Assembly (NCBI GenBank): GCA_030653385.1
Contig: JAURZM010000014.1
Location: 1-64,000, forward strand
Source of the DNA: Rubrivivax sp.
GTDB lineage: Bacteria; Pseudomonadota; Gammaproteobacteria; Burkholderiales; Burkholderiaceae_C
Direction of reading: 5' to 3'
Length of the DNA stretch: 64,000 bases
The translations under genes and the position numbers were made by a program. The notes under the pieces are model-generated. The model was given only the letters and a program-made list of their open reading frames with translations. It searched no databases and was not told the origin of the DNA. This document shows positions 10,299 through 20,469 of this stretch, piece after piece (the stretch's first letter is position 1; the number at the start of each line of letters is the position of its first letter).

Positions 10299-11171
10299 AT
10301 GAGTTGGCTCGAAAAACTGCTGCCGCCCAAGATCCAGCCCACCGACCCGGCCGAACGCCGGGCGGTGCCCGAGGGCCTGTGGATCAAATGCCCCTCGTGC
10401 GAGACGGTGCTTTACAAGACCGACCTCGAGAAGAACCTGAACGTCTGCCCCAAGTGCGACCACCACCACCGCATCGGCGCGCGGGCGCGACTGGATGCCT
10501 TCCTCGACCCTGAAGGCCGCTGGGAGATCGGGCAGGAAGTGATGCCCGTCGACGCGCTGAAGTTCAAGGACAGCAAGAAGTACCCGCAGCGCCTGAAGTC
10601 GGCGCTCGAGGCCACCGGCGAAACCGACGCGCTGGTGGTCGTGGGCGGTGCCGTGCTCAGCGTGCCGGTGGTGGCGGCCTGTTTCGAGTTCGAGTTCATG
10701 GGCGGCAGCATGGGCAGCGTCGTCGGCGAACGTTTTGTGCGTGGTGTCGAAGCCGCCATCGAGCAGAAGGTGCCCTTCGTCAGCTTCACCGCCACCGGTG
10801 GCGCGCGCATGCAGGAAGGCCTGCTGTCGCTGCTGCAGATGGCCAAGACCAATGCCTCGCTGACCCGCTTGTCCAAGGCCAGGCTGCCCTACATCAGCGT
10901 GTTGACCGACCCGACCATGGGCGGTGTGTCGGCCAGCTTTGCCTTCGTGGGCGACGTGGTCATTGCCGAGCCCAAGGCGCTGATCGGTTTTGCCGGTCCG
11001 CGTGTGATCGAAAACACCGTGCGCGAGAAGTTGCCGGAAGGCTTCCAGCGCAGCGAATTCCTGATCGGCACCGGCGCGCTGGACATGATTTGCGACCGCC
11101 GCCAGTTGCGGCCGAACATCGCCCGCCTGCTGGCGATGTTGCAGCGGCAGAGCGCGGACGCCGTGGCGTAA
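10299..11171 (+). CDS. accD: acetyl-CoA carboxylase carboxyltransferase subunit beta
   Basis: Beta half of the carboxyltransferase that makes malonyl-CoA for fatty acid synthesis; partner of AccA. The 290-residue product begins with the zinc ribbon typical of bacterial AccD (CPSC...CPKC, about residues 31-53). The crotonase-like carboxyltransferase core follows, with [16 protein letters not shown] and [11 protein letters not shown]. It lies 15 bp after trpA behind CCGAGGTGA; trpA-accD-folC is a conserved proteobacterial neighbourhood. Confidence 0.97.
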   Translation: MSWLEKLLPPKIQPTDPAERRAVPEGLWIKCPSCETVLYKTDLEKNLNVCPKCDHHHRIGARARLDAFLDPEGRWEIGQEVMPVDALKFKDSKKYPQRLKSALEATGETDALVVVGGAVLSVPVVAACFEFEFMGGSMGSVVGERFVRGVEAAIEQKVPFVSFTATGGARMQEGLLSLLQMAKTNASLTRLSKARLPYISVLTDPTMGGVSASFAFVGDVVIAEPKALIGFAGPRVIENTVREKLPEGFQRSEFLIGTGALDMICDRRQLRPNIARLLAMLQRQSADAVA

Positions 11172-11290
11172 CTGGGGCCCCCACGCTCCATTCGGTCGCT
11201 GCCGCGCGCCGGAGTCGCGCGGCCTTCGTACCGTCCAAGTCCGCGCAGGCGGACTTGGAGCCGCGGTACTCAGCCCCCCGCGGGTAACCT
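11172..11290. repeat. intergenic palindromic repeat-like element between accD and folC
   Basis: The gap opens with GGGGCCCCCACGCTCCATTC and contains a perfect 10-bp stem, CCAAGTCCGC (11235-11244) with GCGGACTTGG (11249-11258) around a GCAG loop, flanked by GTAC...GGTAC. This resembles a family of interspersed elements I recall from Comamonadaceae and Rubrivivax-like genomes, with one end starting GGGCCCCCACGCTC. Recognition is from memory. The element interrupts an otherwise tightly packed operon and may attenuate expression of folC. Confidence 0.45.
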
Positions 11291-11296
11291 GGTCAA

Positions 11297-12640
11297 TTGC
11301 CTCCTCGTTTCGTGAAAACTCTTGCTGACTGGCTGGCGCACTGCAGCGCCATGCACCCCAAAACCATGGACCTGTCGCTGGAGCGCACGGTCGAAGTGGC
11401 GCGCCGGCTGGGCATCCAGTTCACGGTGCCGGTGATCACCGTGGCCGGCACCAATGGCAAGGGCAGCACCTGCGCGATGATCGACAGCATCGCACGCCAT
11501 GCGGGCTACCGCGTGGGGCTGTACCAGAAGCCCGAGCTGGTGCATTTCACCGAACGCTGCCGCATCGGCGGCCAGCCGGTGGCCGAAGAAGATCTGGTGC
11601 TGCAGTTCGAGGCCGTCGAAGCTGCACGTGGCGACATCACGCTGACGCAGTTCGAATTCACCACTCTGGCCATCGTGCGGCTGCTGTCGATGGCCGAACT
11701 GGACCTGGTCGTCCTGGAAGTGGGCCTGGGCGGGCGTTACGACTCGGTCAATGCCTTCGATGCCGACTGCACGGTCATCACCAGCATCGACCTGGACCAT
11801 ACCGAGTGGCTGGGCCCCGACCGCGAGAGCATCGGCCTGGAAAAGGCACAGGTCATGCGGCCCGGCAAACCGGCCATCGTCAGCGACCCGGTGCCACCAC
11901 ACAGCGTGGTGTCGCATGGCCAGGCCATCGGCGCCGACCTGTGGCTGGTGGGGCGCGACTTCAACCATTCCGGCGACCGCCAGCAGTGGGGTTGGAGCGG
12001 CCGCGGCCGCCGCTACAGCGGCATGTCCTATCCGGCGCTGCGCGGTGCCAATCAACTCATCAACGCCGCGGGTGCCATCGCCGCACTGGTGGCGCTGAAA
12101 GGCCGCCTGCCGATCAACGCACAAGCCGTTCGCACCGGTCTGGCGCTGGTGGAATTGCCCGGCCGTTTCCAGATCGTGCCCGGCCAGCCGACGCTGGTGC
12201 TGGACGTGGCGCACAACCCGCAGTCAGTGGCGGCACTGGCGGTCAACCTGGACGCCATGGGCTACTTTCCGCGCACCCACGCCGTCTTCGGCGCCATGCG
12301 CGACAAGGACATTCCTTCGCTGCTGGCCAAGATCGTGCCGCTGGTGGACGTGTGGCACTGCTGCGACCTGCCGCCCGAGCGGGCAGCCAATGCCGAGGAA
12401 CTGGCCGACTTCGTGCGGGGCGCGATGCAGGGCCGCATCGGCGGCCCGCCGGCCATCCACACCCACGCCGGGCCCGGTGCCGCCCTGCAGGCAGCCGCTG
12501 CCGGTGCCGACCCCACCGATAGAATCGTGGTCTTCGGTTCTTTCTACACCGTCGGTGGTGTGCTCAAGGAAGGCTTGCCCCGCCTGACTGCGCCGCACGT
12601 GCCGCCCAAGCCGCCTGCCACCCCTATCCAGCCCAGCTGA
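11297..12640 (+). CDS. folC: bifunctional folylpolyglutamate synthase / dihydrofolate synthase
   Basis: Adds glutamate to dihydropteroate and later to folates. The 447-residue product has the ATP-binding P-loop VAGTNGKGST (about residues 49-58), the Mur-ligase-like ITSIDLDHTEWLG, and LDVAHNPQS in the C-terminal domain. The start is uncertain: TTG at 11297 or GTG at 11312 (MKTLADWLAHC...); neither has a good ribosome-binding site. accD-folC-dedD-cvpA-purF is a conserved proteobacterial order. Confidence 0.94.
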   Translation: MPPRFVKTLADWLAHCSAMHPKTMDLSLERTVEVARRLGIQFTVPVITVAGTNGKGSTCAMIDSIARHAGYRVGLYQKPELVHFTERCRIGGQPVAEEDLVLQFEAVEAARGDITLTQFEFTTLAIVRLLSMAELDLVVLEVGLGGRYDSVNAFDADCTVITSIDLDHTEWLGPDRESIGLEKAQVMRPGKPAIVSDPVPPHSVVSHGQAIGADLWLVGRDFNHSGDRQQWGWSGRGRRYSGMSYPALRGANQLINAAGAIAALVALKGRLPINAQAVRTGLALVELPGRFQIVPGQPTLVLDVAHNPQSVAALAVNLDAMGYFPRTHAVFGAMRDKDIPSLLAKIVPLVDVWHCCDLPPERAANAEELADFVRGAMQGRIGGPPAIHTHAGPGAALQAAAAGADPTDRIVVFGSFYTVGGVLKEGLPRLTAPHVPPKPPATPIQPS

Positions 12641-12651
12641 CCGCCAAGCGC

Positions 12652-13491
12652 ATGCGTCTGCCTTCTCTTCGCAACCTGTTCGGTGGCAAAGACCCCGAAG
12701 GGGCTCCGCCCCGGCCTGACTGGACCCAGCGTGGCCATGCCGATGCGACCAAGGCGAAAGTTGGCAAGGGTGCAGGGACCGGCGGCGGCGACGAAGGCCC
12801 GGTGCACGAGGCTCGTGTGCGCGCCCGCCGTCGTTTGATGGGGGCCCTGGTGCTGCTGGCCGTGGGTGTCGTGGGCTTTCCGGTGCTGTTCGAGACCCAG
12901 CCGCGGCCGCTGCCGGTGGACACGCCCATCCTCGTGTCCGAAGGTGCAGCCAGCCGCGTGGCGGCCAGCACACCGGCGCCGCCGGCTTTGCCGCCTGACG
13001 CCGGCAACGAGGGTCAGGCCGCCGCCACGCCCACGCCAGCGACACCGGTGGCGACACCCGTGGCGACTCCAGTGGCCGAGCCCCGCCCGGCCGCGCCCGT
13101 GCCGCCCGCCGTCGACACACCCACAGCCGAAGCAGCCAAGCCCCCGCCTGCCAAGCCCGAGCCGGTGAAAGCCGCACCGGTGAAAGTGGAAGCCGCCAAG
13201 CCGCCGCCTCCGGCCAAGGCCGAAGTGGCAAAACCGCCGCAGGAAAGCGGCCCCGCCGTCGCCGGCCGCTTTGTCGTGCAAGTGGGTGCCTACAACGACG
13301 CAGAACGCCTTCGCGCCGCACGCCAGAAGGTGGAAAAGCTGGGCTACAAGAGCTACACGCAGGACGTGGACACGCCCACCGGCAAACGCACCCGCGTGCG
13401 GGTGGGCCCGTTCGCCAGCCGTCAGGAAGCCGAAACCGTGGCGGCCAAGGTCAAGTCAAGCGGCCTGCAGGCCAACATCCTGGCTTTGTGA
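12652..13491 (+). CDS. dedD: SPOR-domain inner-membrane protein, DedD-like
   Basis: Likely cell-division protein that binds denuded septal peptidoglycan through a C-terminal SPOR domain. The 279-residue product has a basic cytoplasmic N-terminus, one transmembrane helix (about residues 62-81, LMGALVLLAVGVVGFPVLF), a long Pro/Ala/Val/Lys-rich periplasmic linker, and the SPOR domain (about residues 204-279, GRFVVQVGAYNDAERL to VRVGPFASRQEAE). Its stop overlaps the cvpA start (GTGA). The name rests on position and architecture. Confidence 0.88.
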   Translation: MRLPSLRNLFGGKDPEGAPPRPDWTQRGHADATKAKVGKGAGTGGGDEGPVHEARVRARRRLMGALVLLAVGVVGFPVLFETQPRPLPVDTPILVSEGAASRVAASTPAPPALPPDAGNEGQAAATPTPATPVATPVATPVAEPRPAAPVPPAVDTPTAEAAKPPPAKPEPVKAAPVKVEAAKPPPPAKAEVAKPPQESGPAVAGRFVVQVGAYNDAERLRAARQKVEKLGYKSYTQDVDTPTGKRTRVRVGPFASRQEAETVAAKVKSSGLQANILAL

Positions 13492-14012
13492 CAGGTGCTG
13501 TGACCGGCTCCTGGATTCCCGCGCTGTCCTGGCTGGACTGGGCCCTGCTGGCCGTGTTGCTGGTGTCGGTGCTGGTGGGCCTGGTGCGGGGATTCCTGTT
13601 CGAATGCCTGGCGCTGGCCGGCTGGGTGGTGGCCTGGTTTGCGGCGCAGTGGGGCGCACCGCCACTGGCGCCCTGGTTGCCGGTGGGCGCCCCGGGTTCG
13701 GCATTGAACATGGCAGCGGCCTTTGCGCTGACTTTCATGGCCGCCTTGATCGTGTGGACGCTGCTGGCGCGCTTGCTGCGCCTGTTGATCCACGCCACAC
13801 CGCTGTCGGTGCCCGACCGCTTGCTGGGCGCCGGCTTTGGCCTGCTGCGCGGCGGCGTGCTGTTGCTGGCGGTGGCCACCGTCGTGGCGCTCACGCCGGC
13901 CTCACAATCCACGGCATGGCGTGCTTCCCAGGGTGCGCGCTGGCTGGACGTGGCGCTGGCCGGCCTGATGCCCTTGCTGCCCGAGCCGGTGGCGCGCCTG
14001 GTGCGCACCTGA
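13488..14012 (+). CDS. cvpA: CvpA family membrane protein
   Basis: Small integral membrane protein of the CvpA family, named for its role in colicin V production and usually found just upstream of purF. The 174-residue product has four predicted hydrophobic segments, with the family's [22 protein letters not shown] at the N-terminus. The start is GTG at 13488, overlapping the dedD stop. After the stop there is a CGGCCG followed by a T6 run (about 14017-14030), too small a stem to call a terminator. Confidence 0.9.
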   Translation: MTGAVTGSWIPALSWLDWALLAVLLVSVLVGLVRGFLFECLALAGWVVAWFAAQWGAPPLAPWLPVGAPGSALNMAAAFALTFMAALIVWTLLARLLRLLIHATPLSVPDRLLGAGFGLLRGGVLLLAVATVVALTPASQSTAWRASQGARWLDVALAGLMPLLPEPVARLVRT

Positions 14013-14052
14013 AGCGGCCGGTTTTTTCACCCACCAGGAAACCTCACCCACC

Positions 14053-15576
14053 ATGTGCGGCATCGTTGGCGCGATCTCCACCACGCCGGTCAACCAGCTG
14101 ATCTACGACGCGCTGCTGCTGCTGCAGCACCGCGGGCAGGACGCCGCCGGCATCGTCACCATGCAAGGCACCAAGTGCTACATGCACAAGGCCCGCGGCA
14201 TGGTGCGCGACGTCTTTCGCACCCGCAACATGCGTGGCCTGCCGGGGCAGGTGGGGCTGGGCCAGTGTCGTTACCCCACGGCAGGCAATGCCTACAGCGA
14301 AGAAGAAGCGCAGCCCTTCTACGTCAACGCGCCCTACGGCATCGTGCTGGTGCACAACCGCAACCTGACCAACGCGCAGGCGCTGAAGGAAGAGCTGTTC
14401 GACATCGACCGCCGCCACATCAACACCGAGAGCGACACCGAGGTGCTGATCAACGTGCTGGCGCACGAGCTGGAACTGGTGGCGCGTGACCTGCCGCTGA
14501 CACCCGAGCACGTGTTCAAGGCCGTCGGCGCGGTGCACATGCGCATCAAGGGCAGTTACGCCGTGATCGCGCTGATCGCCGGCCACGGCCTGCTGGCCTT
14601 CCGCGACCCCCATGGCATCCGCCCGCTGTGTTTTGGTGAAGGCCTGACCGAAGGCGGCCGTGAATTCATGGTCGCCAGCGAGTCGGTGGCATTGGAGGGC
14701 ACGGGCCACCGCCTGGTGCGCGACATTGCACCCGGCGAGGCCATCTACATCGACACCCAAGGCCACGTGCACACAAGGCAGTGTGCCGAAGCACCGCAGC
14801 TCAACCCCTGCATGTTCGAGTACGTCTACCTGGCGCGGCCCGACTCGGTGCTGGACGGCATCTCGGTCTACCACGCACGGCTGAACCTGGGCGAAACACT
14901 CGCGCAGCGGGTCATCAGCACGATGCCGCCCTCGGACATCGACGTCGTCATCCCCATTCCCGAAAGCAGCCGCCCGAGCGCGATGCAGCTGGCCCACCGC
15001 CTGGGCAAGCCCTACCGCGAAGGTTTCGTCAAGAACCGCTACGTGGGCCGCACCTTCATCATGCCGGGGCAGGGCGTGCGCAAGAAAAGTGTGCGCCAGA
15101 AGCTCAATGCCATCGGCATGGAGTTCAAGGGTCGCAACGTGCTGCTGGTGGACGACAGCATCGTGCGTGGCACCACCAGCAAGGAAATCGTGCAGATGGC
15201 GCGTGAAGCCGGTGCGCGCAAGGTTTACATGGCCAGCGCCGCGCCGCCGGTGCGTTTCCCGAATGTGTATGGCATCGACATGCCAACCAAGGAAGAGCTG
15301 ATCGCCCACGGCCGCAGCATCGAGGAGATCCGTGCCTACATCGGCGCCGACCAGCTGATCTACCAGGACGTGGACGCGATGAAACGTGTGGTGGGCGCGC
15401 TGAACCCGAAGATCAAGGGCTTCGAAGCCAGCTGTTTCGACGGCCACTACATCACGGGTGATGTCACGGCCGAAGACTTCGCGACGATGCAGGCGCAGCG
15501 CAAGCTGCAGTTCGAGGAAGAGGACACGGGCAACCGCTCACGCCTGGCGCTGCAAGGCAGCGAGGACGGCACATGA
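14053..15576 (+). CDS. purF: amidophosphoribosyltransferase
   Basis: First committed step of purine synthesis: PRPP plus glutamine to phosphoribosylamine. The 507-residue product begins MCGIVGAIS; after Met removal the cysteine is the N-terminal nucleophile of the glutaminase domain. [13 protein letters not shown] is characteristic, and the PRPP-binding loop [16 protein letters not shown] lies at about residues 362-377. The stop overlaps the metZ start by 4 bp (ATGA). Confidence 0.98.
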   Translation: MCGIVGAISTTPVNQLIYDALLLLQHRGQDAAGIVTMQGTKCYMHKARGMVRDVFRTRNMRGLPGQVGLGQCRYPTAGNAYSEEEAQPFYVNAPYGIVLVHNRNLTNAQALKEELFDIDRRHINTESDTEVLINVLAHELELVARDLPLTPEHVFKAVGAVHMRIKGSYAVIALIAGHGLLAFRDPHGIRPLCFGEGLTEGGREFMVASESVALEGTGHRLVRDIAPGEAIYIDTQGHVHTRQCAEAPQLNPCMFEYVYLARPDSVLDGISVYHARLNLGETLAQRVISTMPPSDIDVVIPIPESSRPSAMQLAHRLGKPYREGFVKNRYVGRTFIMPGQGVRKKSVRQKLNAIGMEFKGRNVLLVDDSIVRGTTSKEIVQMAREAGARKVYMASAAPPVRFPNVYGIDMPTKEELIAHGRSIEEIRAYIGADQLIYQDVDAMKRVVGALNPKIKGFEASCFDGHYITGDVTAEDFATMQAQRKLQFEEEDTGNRSRLALQGSEDGT

Positions 15577-16814
15577 GCGACCGCGCCAGCGAAGCGGCGC
15601 GCATCGCCCGCGCGCAACTGCCCGAAGGCCTGAGGCCCGAAACGCTGGCCGTGCGCACGGCGCTGGCGCCCAGCCAGCACGGCGAAAACTCCGAAGGCCT
15701 GTTCCTGACCAGCGCCTTCGTGCAGCCCGATGCCGCAACCTCGGCGCGGCGCTTTGCGCAGATGGAGGACTTCACCTACGCACGCACCAGCAACCCCACG
15801 GTGCGAAGCCTGGAACAGCGCCTGGCCGCGATGGAAGGTGCCGAAGGCGCGGTGGCCACGTCCACTGGCATGAGCGCGATCCTGCTGCTGATCATGGGTC
15901 TGCTGAAGGCGGGTGACCACGTGGTGTGCTCGCGCTCGGTGTTCGGCTCGACGCTGAGCCTGTTCGGGAAAGAGTTCGCCAAATTTGGCGTCGAGACCAG
16001 TTTCGTCTCGCAGACCGACATCGGCGAATGGCGTGCCGCGATGAAGCCCGGCACGAAGCTGCTGTTTGCCGAAACACCCACCAACCCGCTGACCGAGGTG
16101 TGCGACATCCGCACGCTGGCCGACCTGGCGCACGACGCCGGCGCGCTGCTGACGGTGGACAACACCTTCTGCAGCCCCGCGCTGCAACGCCCGCTGGCGC
16201 TGGGCGCCGACCTGGTGATGCATGCCGGCACCAAGTACCTGGACGGCCAGGGCCGCGTGATGGCCGGTGCGCTGTGTGGCGCCAACCGCCTGATCGTCGA
16301 TGTCTTCGGCCCCACGTTGCGCACCGCCGGCATGACACTGGCACCTTTCAACGCCTGGGTCGTGCTCAAGGGCCTGGAGACCCTGTCGCTGCGCATGAAA
16401 GCACAGAGCCAGGCCACGCTGCACGTTGCGCGCTGGCTCGAAAAACACCCGGCTGTGGCCCGTGTGCACTACCCGGCGCTGGCCTCGCACCCGCAGCATG
16501 CGCTGGCGATGTCGCAGCAGTCGGGCATGGGCGGTGCGGTGGTGTCCTTCGACGTCCGCGCCGGCACGCCCGAGCAGGCACGCGAAGCGGCGTTCAAGGT
16601 CATCGACGGCACACGGGTGCTGAGCATCGCCACCAACCTGGGCGACACCAAGTCCATCATCACCCACCCGGCATCCACCTCACACGGCCGCCTGAGCGAA
16701 GCGCAACGCCTGGCGTCCGGCATCGGCCAGGGCCTGGTGCGCCTGGCCGTGGGGCTGGAACACGTCGATGACATCACCGACGACCTGCAGCGCGGCCTAT
16801 CCACACTGACATGA
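15573..16814 (+). CDS. metZ: O-succinylhomoserine sulfhydrylase
   Basis: PLP enzyme of the Cys/Met metabolism family that makes homocysteine directly from O-succinylhomoserine and sulfide. The 413-residue product has [17 protein letters not shown], the cofactor region ATSTGMSAI, and the PLP lysine in [17 protein letters not shown]. The purF-metZ pairing is usual in Burkholderiales and Pseudomonas and favours MetZ over other family members such as MetB or MetC. It overlaps both neighbours by ATGA. Confidence 0.94.
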   Translation: MSDRASEAARIARAQLPEGLRPETLAVRTALAPSQHGENSEGLFLTSAFVQPDAATSARRFAQMEDFTYARTSNPTVRSLEQRLAAMEGAEGAVATSTGMSAILLLIMGLLKAGDHVVCSRSVFGSTLSLFGKEFAKFGVETSFVSQTDIGEWRAAMKPGTKLLFAETPTNPLTEVCDIRTLADLAHDAGALLTVDNTFCSPALQRPLALGADLVMHAGTKYLDGQGRVMAGALCGANRLIVDVFGPTLRTAGMTLAPFNAWVVLKGLETLSLRMKAQSQATLHVARWLEKHPAVARVHYPALASHPQHALAMSQQSGMGGAVVSFDVRAGTPEQAREAAFKVIDGTRVLSIATNLGDTKSIITHPASTSHGRLSEAQRLASGIGQGLVRLAVGLEHVDDITDDLQRGLSTLT

Positions 16815-18223
16815 CCCACACGAACACGGTTCGCACCCGCATCGCCCCTTCGCCCACCGGCTTCCTGCACCTGGGCACTGCACGCACGGCACTCTATTCC
16901 TGGGCCTACGCGCGCCACTTCGGCGGCCAGTTCGTGCTGCGCATCGAAGACACCGACGTGGCACGTTCGACGCAAGACTCGGTCGAGCAGATCCTGTCCA
17001 GCATGCAGTGGCTGGGTCTGCAGCACGACGAAGGCCCGGTGTACCAGATGCAGCGCCTGGCGCGTTACCACGCGGTCGTCGAGCAGATGATCGCGGCCGG
17101 CACCGCCTACCGCTGCTACAGCACACCCGAAGAACTGGACACGATGCGCGAAGCGCAGCGTGCGCGTGGCGAAAAGACCCACTACGACGGCCGCTGGCGC
17201 CCGGCGCCCGGCAAGAAGTTGCCCGCACCACCCGCCGACGTCAAACCCGTCGTGCGTTTTGCCAACCCGCCCGACGGCGTGGTGACCTGGGACGACCTGG
17301 TCAAGGGCCCCATCAGCATCCGCAACGAAGAGATCGACGACCTGATCATCCTGCGCAACGACGGTGTGCCCACCTACAACTTCGCGGTGGTGGTGGACGA
17401 CTGGGACATGGCCATCACCCATGTCTTCCGTGGCGACGAACACATCAACAACACGCCGTGGCAGATCAACATCTTCCGCGCCATTGCGGGTGCGGACGGT
17501 GCACCGCTGCCGCAGTTTGGCCACTGCCCCATCATCCTGGGCGACGACGGCCAGAAGCTCAGCAAGCGCCGCGGTGCGGTCAGCGTCACGGCCTACCGCG
17601 ATGCGGGTTACCTGCCCGAGGCCATGCTGAACTACCTGGCCCGCCTGGGCTGGAGCCATGGCGACGAAGAGCTGTTTTCGCTGGAACAGATGGTGCAGTG
17701 GTTCGACGGCACCCACCTGGCAAAGAGCCCGGCGCAGTGGGACCCGGCCAAGCTGGCCTGGGTGAACGCGCACTACATCAAGCAGGCCTCTGACGAACGG
17801 CTGGCCGGCTTGCTGCAAGAGCAACTGGCCACACGTGGCATCGTGGCCGCAGACCTGTCGTTGCTGGCCCGTGCCAGCGCACTGTTCAAGGACCGCTGCA
17901 GCACGGTGGTCGAACTGGCCGACTGGACGTCGATGCTGTTTGTGGCCGTTCAGGCCAGTGACGAAGAACTGACGCAGCACCTCACCGACGCCATCAAGCC
18001 CGCGCTGCGCACGCTGCGTGACCGCCTGGCTGCAGTCGACTGGGACAAGGCCACCATCGCCACCGCGATGAAAGAAACCCTGGCCTTGCACCAGGTGAAG
18101 ATGGGGCAGCTGGCGCCGGCCGTGCGGGTGCTGGTCTGCGGCCGCGCGCAGACCCCGTCCATCGACGCCGTGCTGGCTTTGTTCACGCGCGAAGCCGTGC
18201 TGGCGCGCTTGCAGCACGTCTGA
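16811..18223 (+). CDS. gltX: glutamate--tRNA ligase
   Basis: Class I aminoacyl-tRNA synthetase charging tRNA-Glu. The 470-residue product has the HIGH-like motif in [20 protein letters not shown] and the KMSKS-like motif KLSKRRG (about residues 247-253), plus RIEDTD and the anticodon-binding C-terminal domain. The start overlaps the metZ stop. A tRNA-Glu(TTC) gene lies about 200 bp downstream, so the enzyme and one of its substrates are encoded side by side. Confidence 0.98.
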   Translation: MTHTNTVRTRIAPSPTGFLHLGTARTALYSWAYARHFGGQFVLRIEDTDVARSTQDSVEQILSSMQWLGLQHDEGPVYQMQRLARYHAVVEQMIAAGTAYRCYSTPEELDTMREAQRARGEKTHYDGRWRPAPGKKLPAPPADVKPVVRFANPPDGVVTWDDLVKGPISIRNEEIDDLIILRNDGVPTYNFAVVVDDWDMAITHVFRGDEHINNTPWQINIFRAIAGADGAPLPQFGHCPIILGDDGQKLSKRRGAVSVTAYRDAGYLPEAMLNYLARLGWSHGDEELFSLEQMVQWFDGTHLAKSPAQWDPAKLAWVNAHYIKQASDERLAGLLQEQLATRGIVAADLSLLARASALFKDRCSTVVELADWTSMLFVAVQASDEELTQHLTDAIKPALRTLRDRLAAVDWDKATIATAMKETLALHQVKMGQLAPAVRVLVCGRAQTPSIDAVLALFTREAVLARLQHV

Positions 18224-18238
18224 GGCATTGTGTATACT
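18209..18238 (+). promoter_or_regulatory. putative promoter of the tRNA cluster
   Basis: TATACT at 18233-18238 is a good -10 match, with TTGCAG at 18209-18214 as a partial -35 at 18-bp spacing. The -35 lies inside the end of gltX. The next bases (CATGGGCTCGC) are GC-rich, like discriminators of stable-RNA promoters. The first tRNA starts about 40 bp downstream. Confidence 0.5.
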
Positions 18239-18278
18239 CATGGGCTCGCTTGAACAGCGTTGGTTTTTGCAGAACCAC

Positions 18279-18354
<76 letters not shown>

Positions 18355-18423
18355 TCTCAGAAGCACGCGCTGTTCAAGGGAACGGGGAAACCCAACAGAA
18401 TTTGCAAGCAAATCGAAGGTTCA

Positions 18424-18499
18424 GTCCCCTTCGTCTAGAGGCCTAGGACACCACCCTTTCACGGTGGCTACAGGGGTTCGAATCCCCTAGGGGACGCCA
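18424..18499 (+). tRNA. tRNA-Glu (anticodon TTC)
   Basis: A 76-nt cloverleaf with encoded CCA. GTCCCCT pairs with AGGGGAC in the acceptor arm. The anticodon stem CCACC/GGTGG holds loop CTTTCAC with anticodon TTC, and the T-loop is TTCGAAT. It lies 69 bp after tRNA-Ala. Confidence 0.97.
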
Positions 18500-18555
18500 G
18501 TTCGACAAGTTGAATGCGGCACTTGGGGCCTGCGCAAGCGGGCCTGAAGCCACAT

Positions 18556-18632
18556 GGAGTGGTAGTTCAGTTGGTTAGAATACCGGCCTGTCACGCCGGG
18601 GGTCGCGGGTTCGAGCCCCGTCCACTCCGCCA
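18556..18632 (+). tRNA. tRNA-Asp (anticodon GTC)
   Basis: A 77-nt cloverleaf with encoded CCA. GGAGTGG pairs with CCACTCC in the acceptor arm. The anticodon stem CCGGC/GCCGG holds loop CTGTCAC with anticodon GTC, and the T-loop is TTCGAGC. Last tRNA before the terminator. Confidence 0.97.
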
Positions 18633-18640
18633 ACACCCGA

Positions 18641-18680
18641 AAACGGCCCGCAACAGCAGTGTTGCGGGCCGTTTCTCTTT
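18641..18680 (+). terminator. strong bidirectional-type intrinsic terminator
   Basis: Perfect 14-bp stem AAACGGCCCGCAAC (18641-18654) with GTTGCGGGCCGTTT (18661-18674), six-base loop, then CTCTTT. The A-run on the left arm becomes a T-run on the other strand, so it can also stop the convergent HPF-like gene, whose stop lies at 18695. Confidence 0.9.
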
Positions 18681-18694
18681 CTGAACCTGGTGCT

Positions 18695-19015
18695 TCAACG
18701 CACGGCGTCACCGAGGCGACCGAGCTGGCTGTCGATCTGGCGCGCCAGCTTGTCTGCGGCACCTTGCACGGCCTGTTGCAGCGTCGCGGCCTGGTCGGTG
18801 GCTGCAATGGGCTGACGGCCCTCGAGACGGGCTTCCATCACGCAGCGCTTGTCGGCCTGGCCCGCTTTGCCGCCGTTCTGGTCGCTCAGGTGCACCTCGA
18901 CCCGCGTCACGCGGCTCTGGAAGTGCTGCAGGGTCCGTTCAACAGTGGCGCTGACCTGTGCGGCCAGCGCCTCGCGGCCTTCGATGTGGGTGTCGGTGTT
19001 GACCTGGATCTTCAT
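18695..19015 (-). CDS. HPF/RaiA family ribosome-associated protein
   Basis: Short (106-residue) member of the hibernation-promoting factor / sigma-54 modulation family, which binds the 30S decoding region in stationary phase. It begins MKIQVNTDTHIEGREALAAQ; the family beta-alpha-beta fold is suggested by SRVTRVEVHLSDQNG and CVMEARLEGRQP. It lacks the long C-terminal dimerisation domain, so it is the short type. The next minus-strand gene (baeRF-type) lies 30 bp upstream, and the two are probably cotranscribed. It may be a second paralogue rather than the rpoN-linked HPF. Confidence 0.85.
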   Translation of the reverse strand: MKIQVNTDTHIEGREALAAQVSATVERTLQHFQSRVTRVEVHLSDQNGGKAGQADKRCVMEARLEGRQPIAATDQAATLQQAVQGAADKLARQIDSQLGRLGDAVR

Positions 19016-19045
19016 GGTGTGTCCCTCAGTGGATGTACATGGACT

Positions 19046-20209
19046 TCAGTGGCGGAAGGTGGCGGCCAGGCCCGCATGACCCGGCATGCGATCGGCCGGC
19101 AACACATGCACCTGGCCGCCCATCTTCATGACCAGCTCGCCCAAGTCGTCCAGCAGGTCGTCGATGCGCGGGTTGTCCAGGTCGGCGTCGATGATGCGAC
19201 CGCTGCTGCTGTCCAGCAGGCCCGCGATCTGGCGCTCGGCTTCGATCAGCAAGGTGCCCACGCGGCCCGCAGCGGCGGCCCGGGCCACGTCGGCCAGGTT
19301 GTCGCTGCCCAGGCCCTTGGCCCGTGCTGCACCGAATGCATCGGCCCAGCGCGACTGCTGCGCGCGGTACTGCGGCTCCACCGCCTGCCAGGCGCGTTCG
19401 CGCAGTTGTTCGGGGCTCAGCGCGTCGGGGTTGATGTCGATGCCCGAAGGCAGCAGCAGGCTGTTGTGACTGAGCTGGCGAAACCGGTGGCGGTGCTCTG
19501 GCAAGGCCGCCAGGATCAGCGGCAGTCCGGCCGGCTTGGAGTGGTGCTCGGTCACCGCGCGGTCGACGGCGCGGAAGTAACGTTCCACGTCGATGCCCGT
19601 CTCGTCCCTCTTGCCGCTCTTGCCACTTTTGCCCTGCCTGGTGGGCGAGGCGGCGCCGATGGCGTCGACATCCGAAGGACCCGCCAGCGCTGTTTCGCCC
19701 ATGTCGTCGGCCCCCGCCTCTTCAGCGGTGCGCGGCACTGCCGGCGCAAGTTCGATCTCGGCGATGGCATCACGGTCGCCTTCGAACAAGCTGACCTTGT
19801 CCTGGCTCAGGCACAGCACCTGGTAGCGGTCGGCGGACTGCAAGAAGCGCCGCAGTGGCTTGGTGTGGAAGGTGTCGGCCACCACCGCCAGTTCGGCCAT
19901 CGGCCGCGGCAGCACAAAAACGCGGAACAGGTCCGGTCCGGCCATCACCGCCAGACCGTCCAAGGTGTGGTTCCAGAACTCGGTGTCTGCAGCCAGCGCA
20001 TGAAAAGGGGCCAACAGCGCCTGGGCTTCAGCGGCCTGGTGTCCCTGTTGCAGCGACTTCGCCAGCGTCTCGACACCATGCCGGAAGCGGACCTGGTCCT
20101 GCTGGTTCTCCGGGTGGTGCCGGTGGGTGGGCTGGTACAGCGACAGGCACGGCTGGGCCGCAAATGCACCGAGTTCTGCCAGGGCCAGCGGTGTCAAGGC
20201 GTGGGTCAT
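19046..20209 (-). CDS. baeRF-type (archaeo-eukaryotic release factor-like) protein
   Basis: The 387-residue product resembles the bacterial archaeo-eukaryotic release factor (baeRF) group, closest in memory to family 3. It has the N-terminal CLSLYQPTHRHHPENQQDQV, the core FRVFVLPRPMAELAVVADTFHTKPL, and a C-terminal ILAALPEHRHRFRQLS...VGTLLIEAERQIAG. A charged low-complexity insert (about residues 185-215) is present. The molecular role of baeRF proteins is not established; action on stalled ribosomes or peptidyl-tRNA has been proposed. Pairing with an HPF-like gene fits a translation-stress role (inference). No membrane segment is seen. Confidence 0.75.
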   Translation of the reverse strand: MTHALTPLALAELGAFAAQPCLSLYQPTHRHHPENQQDQVRFRHGVETLAKSLQQGHQAAEAQALLAPFHALAADTEFWNHTLDGLAVMAGPDLFRVFVLPRPMAELAVVADTFHTKPLRRFLQSADRYQVLCLSQDKVSLFEGDRDAIAEIELAPAVPRTAEEAGADDMGETALAGPSDVDAIGAASPTRQGKSGKSGKRDETGIDVERYFRAVDRAVTEHHSKPAGLPLILAALPEHRHRFRQLSHNSLLLPSGIDINPDALSPEQLRERAWQAVEPQYRAQQSRWADAFGAARAKGLGSDNLADVARAAAAGRVGTLLIEAERQIAGLLDSSSGRIIDADLDNPRIDDLLDDLGELVMKMGGQVHVLPADRMPGHAGLAATFRH

Positions 20210-20469
20210 GTCGTCTCCGTTGGAAAAGGTGTCTCAAGTCCGAGTCGTGCTGGGCGCAAAAGGTTTCATGGCCTGCAGCGGCGCAGGGCTCTTGCCCCGC
20301 CCTGTTGCTTGACCCTGTCCGCGCCTGCACAAAGCCCATGCATGTGTGCGGTGGCGGCGGGCTGGGCGAGCCACCGCACCGACAGGTCGGGTCGGTCATC
20401 GCTACAAGGCCAAGGCAGCTGCTCGGGTCCGCGCCGCTGCACACCCCGCCCACACATGAGCGCCCCTCG
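20210..20469. other. divergent intergenic region between the baeRF-type gene and the histidine phosphatase
   Basis: This 260-bp gap must hold promoters in both directions, but I could not find a convincing -35/-10 pair or an FNR-like TTGAT-N4-ATCAA box by eye. It contains one clear 10-bp inverted repeat, GTGCGGTGGC (20346-20355) with GCCACCGCAC (20370-20379), loop 14, and no T-run. Confidence 0.35.

Noticed and set aside
14013..14052. CGGCCG followed by T6 between cvpA and purF as a terminator
   Set aside because: The stem is only three base pairs with no loop; a terminator here would break the conserved cvpA-purF operon.
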